Assembly: GCF_024205745.1 (NCBI RefSeq)
Contig: NZ_CP073117.1
Location: 372,001 to 436,000 of the forward strand
Origin: Neisseria subflava
GTDB taxonomy: Bacteria; Pseudomonadota; Gammaproteobacteria; Burkholderiales; Neisseriaceae
Length of the DNA: 64,000 nucleotides
Direction: 5' to 3'
The position numbers and the translations under genes are program-made. A model generated the notes under the pieces. That model had not been told where the DNA came from. It did no database searches and saw only the letters and a list, made by a program, of their open reading frames with translations. This document shows positions 18,509 to 27,427 of the stretch, piece after piece. How positions within the stretch are numbered: the first letter of the stretch is position 1; every line of letters starts with the position of its first letter.

Positions 18509-19615
18509 TTACGATTTACCCAGCAACTTACGCATCAGGCGTTGCAACAGGCCGCGAGGTTGTTCTTTCGACGGACCGGCAATTTTTTGAGCCTCTTTGC
18601 TCATTGCTGTTTCAGGTACGTCTTTGCTATTCACATCAATCTGTTCGTTCAACGAAGGCGTATTGTTCGCATCAGTTGCAAACTCTGTATCTGTCGCCAA
18701 AAAGCCTGTCATATATGTTGCCGATAAATAGTTCAAAATATCAGGCATTTCTAAAGGCATGACTTTATAGAGGATGTTCAGATTAACAGATGTTTTCGTC
18801 AGAAATGCCGACAAACGCATAGATTCCGGAACATGTGCCAAACGGGTTAAGTTTGGCCAACGCTTGAGTGTAAAGACAGTTTGCGGTGTCATCGGATAAA
18901 TCAGACGGCCTGATGCAGTCCAAATAGCCATTTGCCACAAGCATGACATAATGGTGACTTTGGCTTTTTCTTTCCATTGAGGATTATCAGGAACAGCCTT
19001 ACACACGACAGCCAAGTTATCGTTCTTACACAATTTCTCTAACTCGTTGGCACTGACTGTCAACAGTACTCGCTGGATGCTAGGAAACACGATTAATATC
19101 GGCTTACCTTCATGCAAGACAGCAATATCTTGGTGTCCTTGACTGGCAAATTTCAGCGCACCCAACAAGCCTTTATTTGGATTAAATCGGCGAATAGTTG
19201 CTTTTCTTGTGCCATCGGAATTTGATTGTCTTTTATTCTCTTCAGCCGCTTGTTGTTCAGACGGCTCAAAAACATTGCCGCCTTGAGCCAGGCTGCGCAA
19301 AACAGGAAACAAGGTATCGAATTTGACCGGCTTAGCCAAATAAGGAGTTGTTACTGTCGGCAACTCGGAAGAAAACATAGCCACAGGTACTTCCGGATAA
19401 GTTTTCTTCGACTCTTTCCAAGCCTCTACACCTACCGGAGTATCGGTATCAACCAATATCAAGTCCGGTTTTTCATCAGAATCAGAGGAAACGATGACGT
19501 AATTCGTCGTATTGTGCATTTTAAATGCCATACGGAATACCGCCTGCTGTTGCTCACCCATCTCCTGTAGCATAACCCGTATGGTTTTAATTTTTGGTAA
19601 ATGATTATTCATCAC
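18509..19615 (-). CDS. receiver-like protein of GTPase operon
   Basis: This 368-residue cytoplasmic protein opens with a response-regulator-like fold (about residues 8-115). Asp is at the end of strand 3 in PDLILVDTD, VAMFSS is at the Thr/Ser strand, and LAKPVKFDTL carries the conserved Lys-Pro. The middle (about 140-330) is a separate domain I do not recognise, followed by a low-complexity linker and a basic tail (RGLLQRLMRKLLGKS) that could touch membrane or nucleic acid. No output DNA-binding domain is visible. It probably feeds a phosphorylation or binding signal to the GTPase module. Confidence 0.75.
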   Translation of the reverse strand: MMNNHLPKIKTIRVMLQEMGEQQQAVFRMAFKMHNTTNYVIVSSDSDEKPDLILVDTDTPVGVEAWKESKKTYPEVPVAMFSSELPTVTTPYLAKPVKFDTLFPVLRSLAQGGNVFEPSEQQAAEENKRQSNSDGTRKATIRRFNPNKGLLGALKFASQGHQDIAVLHEGKPILIVFPSIQRVLLTVSANELEKLCKNDNLAVVCKAVPDNPQWKEKAKVTIMSCLWQMAIWTASGRLIYPMTPQTVFTLKRWPNLTRLAHVPESMRLSAFLTKTSVNLNILYKVMPLEMPDILNYLSATYMTGFLATDTEFATDANNTPSLNEQIDVNSKDVPETAMSKEAQKIAGPSKEQPRGLLQRLMRKLLGKS

Positions 19616-19635
19616 TCGTACTTTCTACGATTATC

Positions 19636-21111
19636 TTATTTTTTTGAATATTGGTTCATTCGTTGCAAGAGACGGCTCATTGCCAAGACAACCTCTTCAG
19701 GCAGGCTGACAACACGTTCACGCAACAAGCGCAGAAATTGTTCCAAACGTCCCCAATCTTCAACGCGTTCGTACAAATCAAACAAGATAATGTACAACTG
19801 CGATTCTTGAGGATACTGCAAAACAGCCTGTTCCAAAGTACCAATGGCCAAATCCAACTGACCGTAGGCCAACAAAGATTCCACTTCTTTCAGAGCTTCA
19901 TCAGCTGGTGAAGAGCTGGCGCTGATAACTGAAGAGTCTTTTTGAACCAACTCACGATATTTGGCTTTCATCTGCAAAGAACTTGGCTGAATATAACCAC
20001 GTTTCAAGCCAATTTCTTTAATTTGCTGTTCAGACGGCCCTTTTTCCAAGTCATCAAAAATTTCGTGATAACCAAGGCTATAACCCCAACCAAGCATACG
20101 TTCTTTTACTTGACGGCCATATTGACCCAAAGAGTGGTAAAGCTTCCACAGATGCTTGGCAAACTGCCCTACTTCTTCATTCTGATAATCCAGACGCAAG
20201 GCATCGATAATGAGACCAGCAGGCTTCGCAGAAGTTTGGATTGCTTTATTGTATTGATGCAAAGCAGTCTCGTAGCTGATCTTGTCTTTCAGGATTTTTG
20301 CACTACGCTCCGGTTTGGCAAAACCAATAACTGCCCCCATCTCTTCAGGGCTGATTTCGCCAAAATCTTTCTTACCTAATACGATAGGCGCACGTTTGCC
20401 CATACCTGGAACGACAATGCGTTCAACCGAATCGTTTTCAAAAGCAATATGCTCGTCGGAAGCAACTTCCAAACCGCTTTGTTCGCCAATTTGACGATCT
20501 ACTTCCTGCATATTCCAACCGAGATGATGCTCGGCAAAAACACGCAGGCGCAGGTTAGTAGAATCCAAAGCCAGACCGGCTTTCAGGTATTCGGCTACGC
20601 TGTCTTCAGAAAGGGAAGCACTATGACGCTCAAGCGTATCCGCCAGCATGTCGATATTACCGACTCGCAGATTCAAACCGATTAATTCATGAACCAGTTT
20701 TTCCGGCGCACCGTCTTCCAAAGTATTGAGATAACCGGCCAAAGACTCCGCTGCTTTGCTCTCATAGCCGAACTGTTTATAAACCTGATATTCGGTCAAC
20801 GGATCGACTTCTTGTGCGGAAACAGAAGCTGTTGCATCGTTTGAGCCGCTTCCACCCCATTCCCAGTCTTGATTATCCGCATTGGAAACTGTCTGGTTGA
20901 CTTTCTCAATCCAGTCGTTTCCATCCTCAGAGGAGGCTGTATGAGCAGCAGATGTACGGCCGCTTTTTGATGCATGCGCGCTTTGTTTGTCTGAATTGTT
21001 ACTTTGTTTATGACGAACAAAAACCAACACCAGCAAAAAAAGCACCAGCAAAAAAATAGTTAAAAATTGATAGTTCAAGAACACCTCCCGGTCTTGTGCT
21101 GCAAACTGCAT
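19636..21111 (-). CDS. FimV-like membrane-anchored TPR protein
   Basis: The 491-residue protein has one membrane segment near the N-terminus (about residues 15-32), then a Ser/Ala-rich polar linker. A helical-repeat region follows with DPLTEYQVYKQFGYESKAAESL near residue 105, the pattern of the FimV C-terminal and TPR domains. A second set of helical repeats ends the protein (from about 410, ALKEVESLLAYGQLDLAIGTLEQAV). FimV organises type IV pili and polar signalling. It heads the operon containing the Ras-like GTPase and Roadblock proteins, which suggests a membrane anchor for that module. Confidence 0.75.
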   Translation of the reverse strand: MQFAAQDREVFLNYQFLTIFLLVLFLLVLVFVRHKQSNNSDKQSAHASKSGRTSAAHTASSEDGNDWIEKVNQTVSNADNQDWEWGGSGSNDATASVSAQEVDPLTEYQVYKQFGYESKAAESLAGYLNTLEDGAPEKLVHELIGLNLRVGNIDMLADTLERHSASLSEDSVAEYLKAGLALDSTNLRLRVFAEHHLGWNMQEVDRQIGEQSGLEVASDEHIAFENDSVERIVVPGMGKRAPIVLGKKDFGEISPEEMGAVIGFAKPERSAKILKDKISYETALHQYNKAIQTSAKPAGLIIDALRLDYQNEEVGQFAKHLWKLYHSLGQYGRQVKERMLGWGYSLGYHEIFDDLEKGPSEQQIKEIGLKRGYIQPSSLQMKAKYRELVQKDSSVISASSSPADEALKEVESLLAYGQLDLAIGTLEQAVLQYPQESQLYIILFDLYERVEDWGRLEQFLRLLRERVVSLPEEVVLAMSRLLQRMNQYSKK

Positions 21112-21235
21112 TTATTAACATCTGTTGCTTTACACGCAACTTCAACGTTATTCATTCCCCAAACGAATGATGATAACATGAATGCACTCATTTTTACATT
21201 AAAAACCCTACTTACATAAAGGACTTGATACCAAT

Positions 21236-22560
21236 TTACAACTCAAACACACCAATGGATTCAACATGCGAGGTTTGTGCAAACATATTCATGATTCCTG
21301 CCGCCTTAAACTTATAGCCCTTATCAACCAAGACACCGGCATCTCGTGCAAATGTTGATGGATTACACGAAACATACACTATCTTCTGAGGCAAAAACGG
21401 CTTGTGTAGCGATTTGACAACAGCATAAGCCCCATTTCTCGGCGGATCGAGCAACATCTTGTCAAATTGCCCCACGACTCAACAGTCTTTTCATCAGTAT
21501 CAAATAAGTCTGCAACAGAAAACGTCATATTCTCGGCACAACGATTCAGGCGTGCATTTTCCCTTGCCCTATCTACCAAATAATCGGCGCCTTCGATACC
21601 GACAACTGATGCGCCACTTTTTGCCAGCAGCAAACTAAAATTACCCAAACCGCAAAACAGATCGGCAATCCGCTCCCCTTTTTGAGGGTTTAAAAGTCTG
21701 ACGGCCCTTGCCACCATCACTTCGTTCAGCTGCGCATTAATCTGCGTAAAATCACCGGGTTTGTAAGGCATTTCCATATCAAATTGAGCAAAAGTATAGT
21801 TCAGGGCAGGCGCATTCTCAGGGTAAAACGGCAAGGACTCGGCACGATCCTGCAACCATATTTGCCATGCCTTTTCAGCACCCGACAATATCTTATCAAA
21901 CCATTTACGCAATTCGCTTAATATTTGTCCAAACGGTTGATTTACGAAACGAATGTTGAGCACTGTCACATTTTTCCCGCAATAAAACTCAACAAATTTC
22001 ACTTTTACACCGTCATCATGCAGCTTTTGCAGCAAATTGCGGACATCAGGCAATCTATCGGACACATGTTTAGGCAAAATCTGGCAATAGCGGATATTGA
22101 CGACATCATGGCTTTTTTTGGCCTGAAAACCGAGTTTCAGACGGCCTTTTTTATCGACCGAAACACTTAAACGTGCTCTATCACGATAATACCAGGAGTA
22201 ACCATATAAAGGGGGTAAAATTAGCTCCGGCTTGACCTTACCTATCCGTTCCAACTGCTCTTCCAAAATCCGTTGCTTTAACGCAACTTGCGCTCCGAAA
22301 GAAACATGTTGAAGCGAACAGCCGCCACATGTATCAAAATAGCAACACGCGGGCTCGACACGTTCGGAAGAAGCCTTCAAAACCTTTTCAACCTGAGCCT
22401 CGGCAAACTGCTTTTTCTCTTTATGTATGACAAACGTTACACGCTCCCCAGGCAGCGCACCGCCGATAAATACAGTCTTCCCATCGACTCTGGCAACACC
22501 CCTGCCCTCATAATCCAAAGAAAAAACTTCCGTCTCTTGATACTGTTCTTTCACACCCAT
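21236..22560 (-). pseudogene. rlmD: 23S rRNA m5U1939 methyltransferase, frameshifted
   Basis: RlmD methylates U1939 of 23S rRNA. The protein has a TRAM-like start (VFSLDYEGRGVARVDGKTVF) and the [4Fe-4S] cysteines in CCYFDTCGGCSLQH plus a later RYC. The SAM motif is DLFCGLGNFSLLLA. The C-terminal DPPRNG and catalytic Cys in [12 protein letters not shown] lie in another frame. The frames join at CCCC (21470-21473). One more C on the + strand restores [16 protein letters not shown] and a 441-residue protein. As with dapE, the lesion is one base in a G/C run and all motifs are intact. ATG 22560 is preferred over an upstream ATG because the TRAM domain starts just after it. Confidence 0.88.
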
Positions 22561-22699
22561 ACCGTTTCCGCCACGCAGCCGCCACCCGACCGTTTGACTG
22601 TCTTCCAATACCGAAAGCGCATATTTTCTCACAAAAACACAGAGTTTCAGGTATCATGCGCCAAAAACTTTCATTTCAAACCCTACAAAAAAAGACGAC

Positions 22700-23803
22700 A
22701 TGAAAAAAATACTGTTCGGCCTGACCGCCGCTCTTTTAACTTCAGCCTCTGCTGCAAACACACTTATTCCAGACGTCTCCCCCGCCTCTTCCGGACAACA
22801 CGTCGTTATCAATATTACGCAACAACGTTTGTTCCTCTACGACAACGGTAAATTGAGCAAAATTTATCCCGTTGCCGTCGGCAAAGCCATGACCCAAACC
22901 AATCTGGGCGAACATAAAATCGGCGCAAAAGCCTACAATCCGGTTTGGCACATCCCTAAATCCATCCAAAAAGAACGCAATGACGGCGTAAAAAGCGTAC
23001 CGGCCGGTCCAAATAACCCGCTGGGCCCCGTATTTGTCCGTCTTGGCGACCCGAAATTGAGCCTTGGCATTCACGGCACCAATGCCCCTGCCAGCGTACC
23101 CGGTGTCCGCAGCCATGGTTGCGTGCGCATGAAATCGCCTGATGCATTGGAATTCGCCAAAACCATCGCAACAGGTTCCCCTGCTTCCGTTATCTACCAA
23201 ATGGCAAGCCTGAACGAAGATGCCAACCAAAACTTGTGGCTGGCTGCCTATCGTGACCCATACGACAAGAAAAACCTTGATACGGCTGCCCTGAAAAAAA
23301 GCATTGCCGCCTGGGCAAAAGCGCACGGTAAAACCATTCCTGCCGCTCGTGTGGATGCAATCCTGAAAGGACGCACCGGCGCAGCAAACTGTCTGACCTG
23401 TGCCAAAGGCGTGAAACTCAAATCGCCCTTGAAATCTTTGGCATGGACCAGCGGCACAGATGCTTACAGCAAACCTAAAGTTATGCCGAAACCGGCTCCT
23501 GCTAAAGATGTGGTATTGCCTCAAGGCACTGAAATCGAAGTCGATGCTACCGACGATACAAACAAGGCAGCATCCGAACCAAAACAAAGCGTTCGTCCGA
23601 CTCCGGTGAAACCGGCAAAACCTGCTGCCAAACCGGCAACCACTCCGGCCGATGCTCCTGCCTCTGCACCTAAAGCCGCTTCCGAACCGGCTACTGCCCC
23701 TGCCTCTGCACCTAAAGCCGCTTCCGAACCGGCTACTGCCCCAGCCTCTTCTCCTGTGAAAGATGCTCCGGCAAGCAGTGAACCGGCAGATTTGCTGTTC
23801 TAA
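22700..23803 (+). CDS. L,D-transpeptidase (YkuD domain)
   Basis: The 367-residue precursor has a cleavable signal peptide (about residues 1-19). The YkuD domain (about 30-170) carries IHGTNAPASVPGVRSHGCVR with the catalytic His, Ser, His and Cys. Such enzymes make 3-3 peptidoglycan crosslinks or attach envelope proteins to the wall. A middle region with a CLTC pair follows, then about 70 residues of Pro/Ala/Ser/Glu-rich tail containing a perfect tandem 14-residue duplication. The tail may span periplasm or cell wall. It is divergent from rlmD. The exact substrate is unknown. Confidence 0.92.
   Translation: MKKILFGLTAALLTSASAANTLIPDVSPASSGQHVVINITQQRLFLYDNGKLSKIYPVAVGKAMTQTNLGEHKIGAKAYNPVWHIPKSIQKERNDGVKSVPAGPNNPLGPVFVRLGDPKLSLGIHGTNAPASVPGVRSHGCVRMKSPDALEFAKTIATGSPASVIYQMASLNEDANQNLWLAAYRDPYDKKNLDTAALKKSIAAWAKAHGKTIPAARVDAILKGRTGAANCLTCAKGVKLKSPLKSLAWTSGTDAYSKPKVMPKPAPAKDVVLPQGTEIEVDATDDTNKAASEPKQSVRPTPVKPAKPAAKPATTPADAPASAPKAASEPATAPASAPKAASEPATAPASSPVKDAPASSEPADLLF
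23657..23740 (+). repeat. two perfect 42-bp tandem repeats in the L,D-transpeptidase tail
   Basis: Copy one is 23657-23698 and copy two 23699-23740, each coding for 14 residues of the low-complexity tail. The copies are identical at every base, which indicates recent duplication. Confidence 0.9.
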
Positions 23804-23823
23804 GCAGAACAAAATACATAGCC

Positions 23824-23860
23824 AAAGGCCGTCTGAAATGAATTTTTCAGACGGCCTTTT
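23824..23860. terminator. bidirectional paired uptake sequences
   Basis: AAAGGCCGTCTGAAA (23824-23838) pairs with TTTCAGACGGCCTTT (23845-23859), with T-tracts on both strands. It lies between the convergent L,D-transpeptidase and queC genes. Confidence 0.8.
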
Positions 23861-23898
23861 CGTATAACTGGATATTGGAAATAGATGCCTCTCTTAAT

Positions 23899-24558
23899 TC
23901 AGACGGCCTTTTTACTTTCCAAATATTCTGACAAACCGCGCTCGCGCAAAATACAGCTCGGGCATTCATGGCAACCACCGACTATGCCGTTATAACAAGT
24001 ATGTGTGTGCTCGCGAATGTAATCCAACGCACCCATTTCATCCGCCAATGCCCAAGTTTGCGCTTTGGTTAAATACATCAAGGGCGTATGGATTTGAAAA
24101 GCGTAATCCATGGCCAGATTCAGCGTAACATTCATCGACTTGACGAACACATCGCGGCAGTCGGGATAACCGGAAAAATCGGTTTCGCATACGCCGACAA
24201 TGATATGGCGTATTCCCTGCCCTTTGGCGTAAATAGCGGCGTAAAGCAAAAACAAAGCATTGCGTCCATCTACAAATGTATTGGGCAGGCCGTCTGAAGC
24301 TGTTTCAATAGATGCCGTATCATCCATCAAGGCATTATGCGTAATCTGTTGCATCAGGCTCAAATCGAGTACGGTCTGCTTTACGCCCAAATCTTGGGCA
24401 ATCCAACGCGCGCGCTCCAATTCGATGGCATGGCGTTGCCCATATTGAAAAGTGATGGCCTGCACATTTTCACGGCCATATGTTTGAATTGCCTGAATCA
24501 GGCAGGTTGTTGAATCCTGCCCGCCCGAAAAAATAACGAGTGCCTGCTGTTTTTCCAT
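23899..24558 (-). CDS. queC: 7-cyano-7-deazaguanine synthase QueC
   Basis: QueC makes preQ0 from 7-carboxy-7-deazaguanine with ammonia and ATP, in queuosine biosynthesis. The 219-residue protein has the PP-loop SGGQDSTTC at residues 11-19 and the zinc-binding Cys cluster in [18 protein letters not shown]. Its last residues ESKKAV and the stop codon are read from an uptake sequence. The leader carries a preQ1-I aptamer overlapping the ribosome site, so expression should fall when preQ1 is plentiful. Confidence 0.97.
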   Translation of the reverse strand: MEKQQALVIFSGGQDSTTCLIQAIQTYGRENVQAITFQYGQRHAIELERARWIAQDLGVKQTVLDLSLMQQITHNALMDDTASIETASDGLPNTFVDGRNALFLLYAAIYAKGQGIRHIIVGVCETDFSGYPDCRDVFVKSMNVTLNLAMDYAFQIHTPLMYLTKAQTWALADEMGALDYIREHTHTCYNGIVGGCHECPSCILRERGLSEYLESKKAV

Positions 24559-24565
24559 AGTAAAT

Positions 24566-24603
24566 TCCTAGTTTTGTTAACGCGGGAGGTTTGCGAACCG
24601 CGT
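24566..24603 (-). promoter_or_regulatory. preQ1-I riboswitch
   Basis: On the minus strand, ACGCGG (24603-24598) pairs with CCGCGT (24585-24580) around a 12-base loop that starts UUCGCAAAC. A tail UAACAAAACUAGGA follows, reaching the ribosome site of queC. The layout (P1 of 5-6 bp, 12-base C-rich loop, A-rich tail with ACUA before AGGA) is that of the class I preQ1 aptamer found before queC in Bacillus. Ligand binding would hide AGGA and block translation. The ATG of queC is 8 bases further on. Confidence 0.85.
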
Positions 24604-24678
24604 GATTCGAAGATTGACGGATTATAACGGATTTCGTCTATAATCACGGCACTTCATTTTCTTTTATATAGCATAATT

Positions 24679-25278
24679 ATGAGCATCTACGCCCTGAAAC
24701 CAAAATTTCAAAACCTGTTGCGCCCCATGGTTAAGCGACTGTATCAAAAAGGCATTACTGCCAATCAGGTTACTCTGTTTGCCTGTGCCGTTTCCATTTT
24801 GATCGGTTTGCTTTTAGCATTGTTTGCAGGTGTATCCACATTATTCTGGCTTTTGCCGATTTGGTTGTTTGTCCGCATGGCATTGAATGCGATGGACGGC
24901 ATGTTGGCACGGGAGTTCGGCCAGCAATCAGCATTAGGCGGCTATTTGAATGAAATCACCGATATTGTCGCCGATGCTGCTTTGTATCTGCCTTTTGCCT
25001 TCATCGCGCCCTTCGGCGGCGTGCAAATCGCCCTGTTTATTTGGCTGGCGGCAATGACCGAGTTTTGCGGCGTTTTGGGACAAGTTCATGGCAACGGCCG
25101 TCGTTATGACGGGCCATTCGGCAAAAGCGACCGCGCATTCTTTATCGGCGCATTGGCCGTATGGTATGCAATCGCCGGCAGCTTCCATTCGACTTTCTAT
25201 ATCCTTATGTGGTTGGCCTGCGCGGCATTGGTTTATACCTGCTACAAACGTGTCATCAATGGTTTGAAGGCCGTCTGA
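24679..25278 (+). CDS. CDP-alcohol phosphatidyltransferase (YnbA/PgsA-like)
   Basis: The 199-residue membrane protein carries the CDP-alcohol transferase signature in the form DGMLARE...GGYLNEITDIVAD at about residues 72-100. The usual first acidic pair sits in NAMDG. The enzyme displaces CMP from CDP-diacylglycerol with an alcohol, forming a phospholipid. Its nearest functional analogue may be E. coli YnbA, since relatives of ynbB, C and D lie 4-9 kb downstream on the same strand. The substrate alcohol cannot be told. The C-terminus GLKAV and stop are read from an uptake sequence. Confidence 0.88.
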   Translation: MSIYALKPKFQNLLRPMVKRLYQKGITANQVTLFACAVSILIGLLLALFAGVSTLFWLLPIWLFVRMALNAMDGMLAREFGQQSALGGYLNEITDIVADAALYLPFAFIAPFGGVQIALFIWLAAMTEFCGVLGQVHGNGRRYDGPFGKSDRAFFIGALAVWYAIAGSFHSTFYILMWLACAALVYTCYKRVINGLKAV

Positions 25279-25354
25279 AACTTGTCCACTTTTTTGGGTT
25301 AATCATCATTGATTAGAGTATTTAAACCCATCAACCTGTTTTACTGAAAACAAG

Positions 25355-25396
25355 AAGGCCGTCTGAAACCGATAGTTTATGGTTTCAGACGGCCTT
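25355..25396. terminator. bidirectional paired uptake sequences
   Basis: AAGGCCGTCTGAAACC (25355-25370) pairs with GGTTTCAGACGGCCTT (25381-25396), a perfect 16-bp stem between convergent genes. Confidence 0.8.
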
Positions 25397-25417
25397 TTAT
25401 TCAGTAGCCAAGATAAC

Positions 25418-27262
25418 TTACTGTTTACCCAGTTGACTGTAATCTACCAACATATATTTGGCAGTAATTTTCTGTGAAGCATTGCCTTCATCCCCCATCA
25501 GAATCATCTGCGGCTTGCCGTTAACGGTAATCGAATCGACGGCTTCAACGTTGGTGATGTGTTGCAGATTAGGCAGAGAGATTTTTTGCGGTTCATCGGT
25601 CGGATTACCGCTCCAAGTCCACAGTTGTGAGAATTTCTGTCCATTCTCATCCTTCACTTCATTGGCGATCACGTAGGTTTTCAACACAGGATCATAGTTG
25701 AGGGAACGGATACCGCCGCCATCAATATCAATCACCGCCACTTCATCAAACTCAGGTTTGGCATTGCGCTCAAATACATCTTTCGGATTGCTGATAAACG
25801 CGACCAAAGCCATGTTGTTGAATTCAGGATCACGAAATCCCAAAACAAGACGTTTTTTCACCGGATCAAACGCCATGCCCTCAATATTGATTTCTTCAAA
25901 AGAAACTTCTGCCTTGGTTCGCTCGCGAATCAAATCATGCAGCTTGTGGTCGGTTTCCAAAACCTGCGTCAGATTGTCGTAGCTGGTCAGCCCCAACATA
26001 TTGCCGTCTTGGATTTTAAAGCGCATCAGGTGTTCGCGGTCGGGCGAACGGTTGCCTTTACGGGTACGCGAATGTGAAGTCAGTGCGTAGATAAAGCCTT
26101 CATCGTCGCGCGCCAAAGCCTCCAAGTCGCTCAGGCGGCGTTTGAAACCGGTAATCACGCGCGTATCCAATGCCTCGTCTTCCACAAACCTGCCTGTTTT
26201 ATCAATGCTGATGATACTGAACGCATGGTTGGGTTCGTCTTCCGCAATCAGCAACTTACCATCCGGAAGCTGTTGTACGGCAGAAGGCTCAAATACGCCG
26301 TTAAACATATTGATACCCAGCGAACGCAGCTCTGCCGCGTTGTTGGCCGGAGGTGTCAATAATGACGGCAATGTTTTCACGCCGATAAATGCTACCAACG
26401 AAGCCAGCAAGCCCCAACGGAATACCGCGTAAGATAAGTTAATGTATTTGAACTGTTTATCCGCCAACAAACCGAGCCAGTAAAGATGATCGCTCATCTT
26501 TTCATAGATTTGTTTACGGTCGCCCATAATTTCCTGCATCATTTCCCAATATTGATCTTTTTGCAGTTTCACTCGGTCTTCATAAATCAAAATATTGGGT
26601 TGGCTGCCGCCAAAAAAGCGCGTTTCGGTACTGCTGAGGCGGGTTTTCAAATCCCGCAGCTTAGAACGGCCGCGGACAAAATCCTTAAACCATGTACGCG
26701 CCGCCTGCATTTTGCCGATACGTTCCGGCGAGGCAGAAAGCAATGCAAACACGATAGACGCGGCGGCAGTAATCATAAACGTACTGGCCGGAATCAAAAA
26801 CTCGGGCGACGATGAAAAAATAAACGCACCCGAAATCATCAGTGCAGAAACAATAAAACCATTCAGCGAAATCATAATGTTCGCTTTGGTTGCCGCCAGC
26901 GCCAGCAATTCCATCTCCGAGCGTACGGCGTTGCGGAACATGGTTTCCACGCCCTTATTCGTACCCAACAAATCAGGCGCATTCAAATCCTCGGCTTTAT
27001 TTTTTTTCTTCTTCGCCTTGTTTTTTTTGCGTTTGGCTTTCTTCTCATTTTTTTCAGACGGCATTTCAGGATGTTCAACCACTCCCTGACCTTCTACCGC
27101 TTCAGTCACAACCTCAACTTCATTTTCAACAACACCGTTTTGACTGTGATCCCAAAAATCAACATCCTGTTGGGATTCGGCAGCTGCGCCGTCGTTTAAA
27201 GGTTTTTCTTGGTCGCCCACCAGCTTCGACTGACTATCTTCCTTCCAATCATTCAAACTCAT
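25418..27262 (-). CDS. Pycsar-type TM domain fused to a beta-propeller-like domain
   Basis: The protein has about 614 residues. A charged N-terminus ends in a Lys-rich stretch (about residues 75-90). A region with three membrane segments follows (about 115-310): SEMELLALAATKANIMISLN, a second helix, a long cytoplasmic loop with RFFGGSQPNI, and a last helix. This resembles the Pycsar effector TM domain (formerly DUF5706). The C-terminal half (about 325-610) looks like a DUF3616-type or esterase-like propeller with repeated strand motifs. Start ATG 27262 has GGGAG at good spacing; an upstream ATG at 27286 does not. No cyclase gene is adjacent. Function unknown. Confidence 0.75.
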   Translation of the reverse strand: MSLNDWKEDSQSKLVGDQEKPLNDGAAAESQQDVDFWDHSQNGVVENEVEVVTEAVEGQGVVEHPEMPSEKNEKKAKRKKNKAKKKKNKAEDLNAPDLLGTNKGVETMFRNAVRSEMELLALAATKANIMISLNGFIVSALMISGAFIFSSSPEFLIPASTFMITAAASIVFALLSASPERIGKMQAARTWFKDFVRGRSKLRDLKTRLSSTETRFFGGSQPNILIYEDRVKLQKDQYWEMMQEIMGDRKQIYEKMSDHLYWLGLLADKQFKYINLSYAVFRWGLLASLVAFIGVKTLPSLLTPPANNAAELRSLGINMFNGVFEPSAVQQLPDGKLLIAEDEPNHAFSIISIDKTGRFVEDEALDTRVITGFKRRLSDLEALARDDEGFIYALTSHSRTRKGNRSPDREHLMRFKIQDGNMLGLTSYDNLTQVLETDHKLHDLIRERTKAEVSFEEINIEGMAFDPVKKRLVLGFRDPEFNNMALVAFISNPKDVFERNAKPEFDEVAVIDIDGGGIRSLNYDPVLKTYVIANEVKDENGQKFSQLWTWSGNPTDEPQKISLPNLQHITNVEAVDSITVNGKPQMILMGDEGNASQKITAKYMLVDYSQLGKQ

Positions 27263-27427
27263 ATCATGACTCCCAACATCAAACACTTTGAACTACATGG
27301 AAAATAAAAAATATATTTAGTTCATTTATTTCAGGTAATTTACATGCTATTTACATTCTTTAAATGCCTAAATAGCAAACTGCCGCAGGACCAAAAGCCC
27401 TGCGACAATCCACTTTATATCGAAATA

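Noticed and set aside
22742-23812. 356-codon minus frame over the L,D-transpeptidase
   Set aside because: Cys/Gly/Arg-rich translation of the opposite strand of a gene with clear catalytic motifs.
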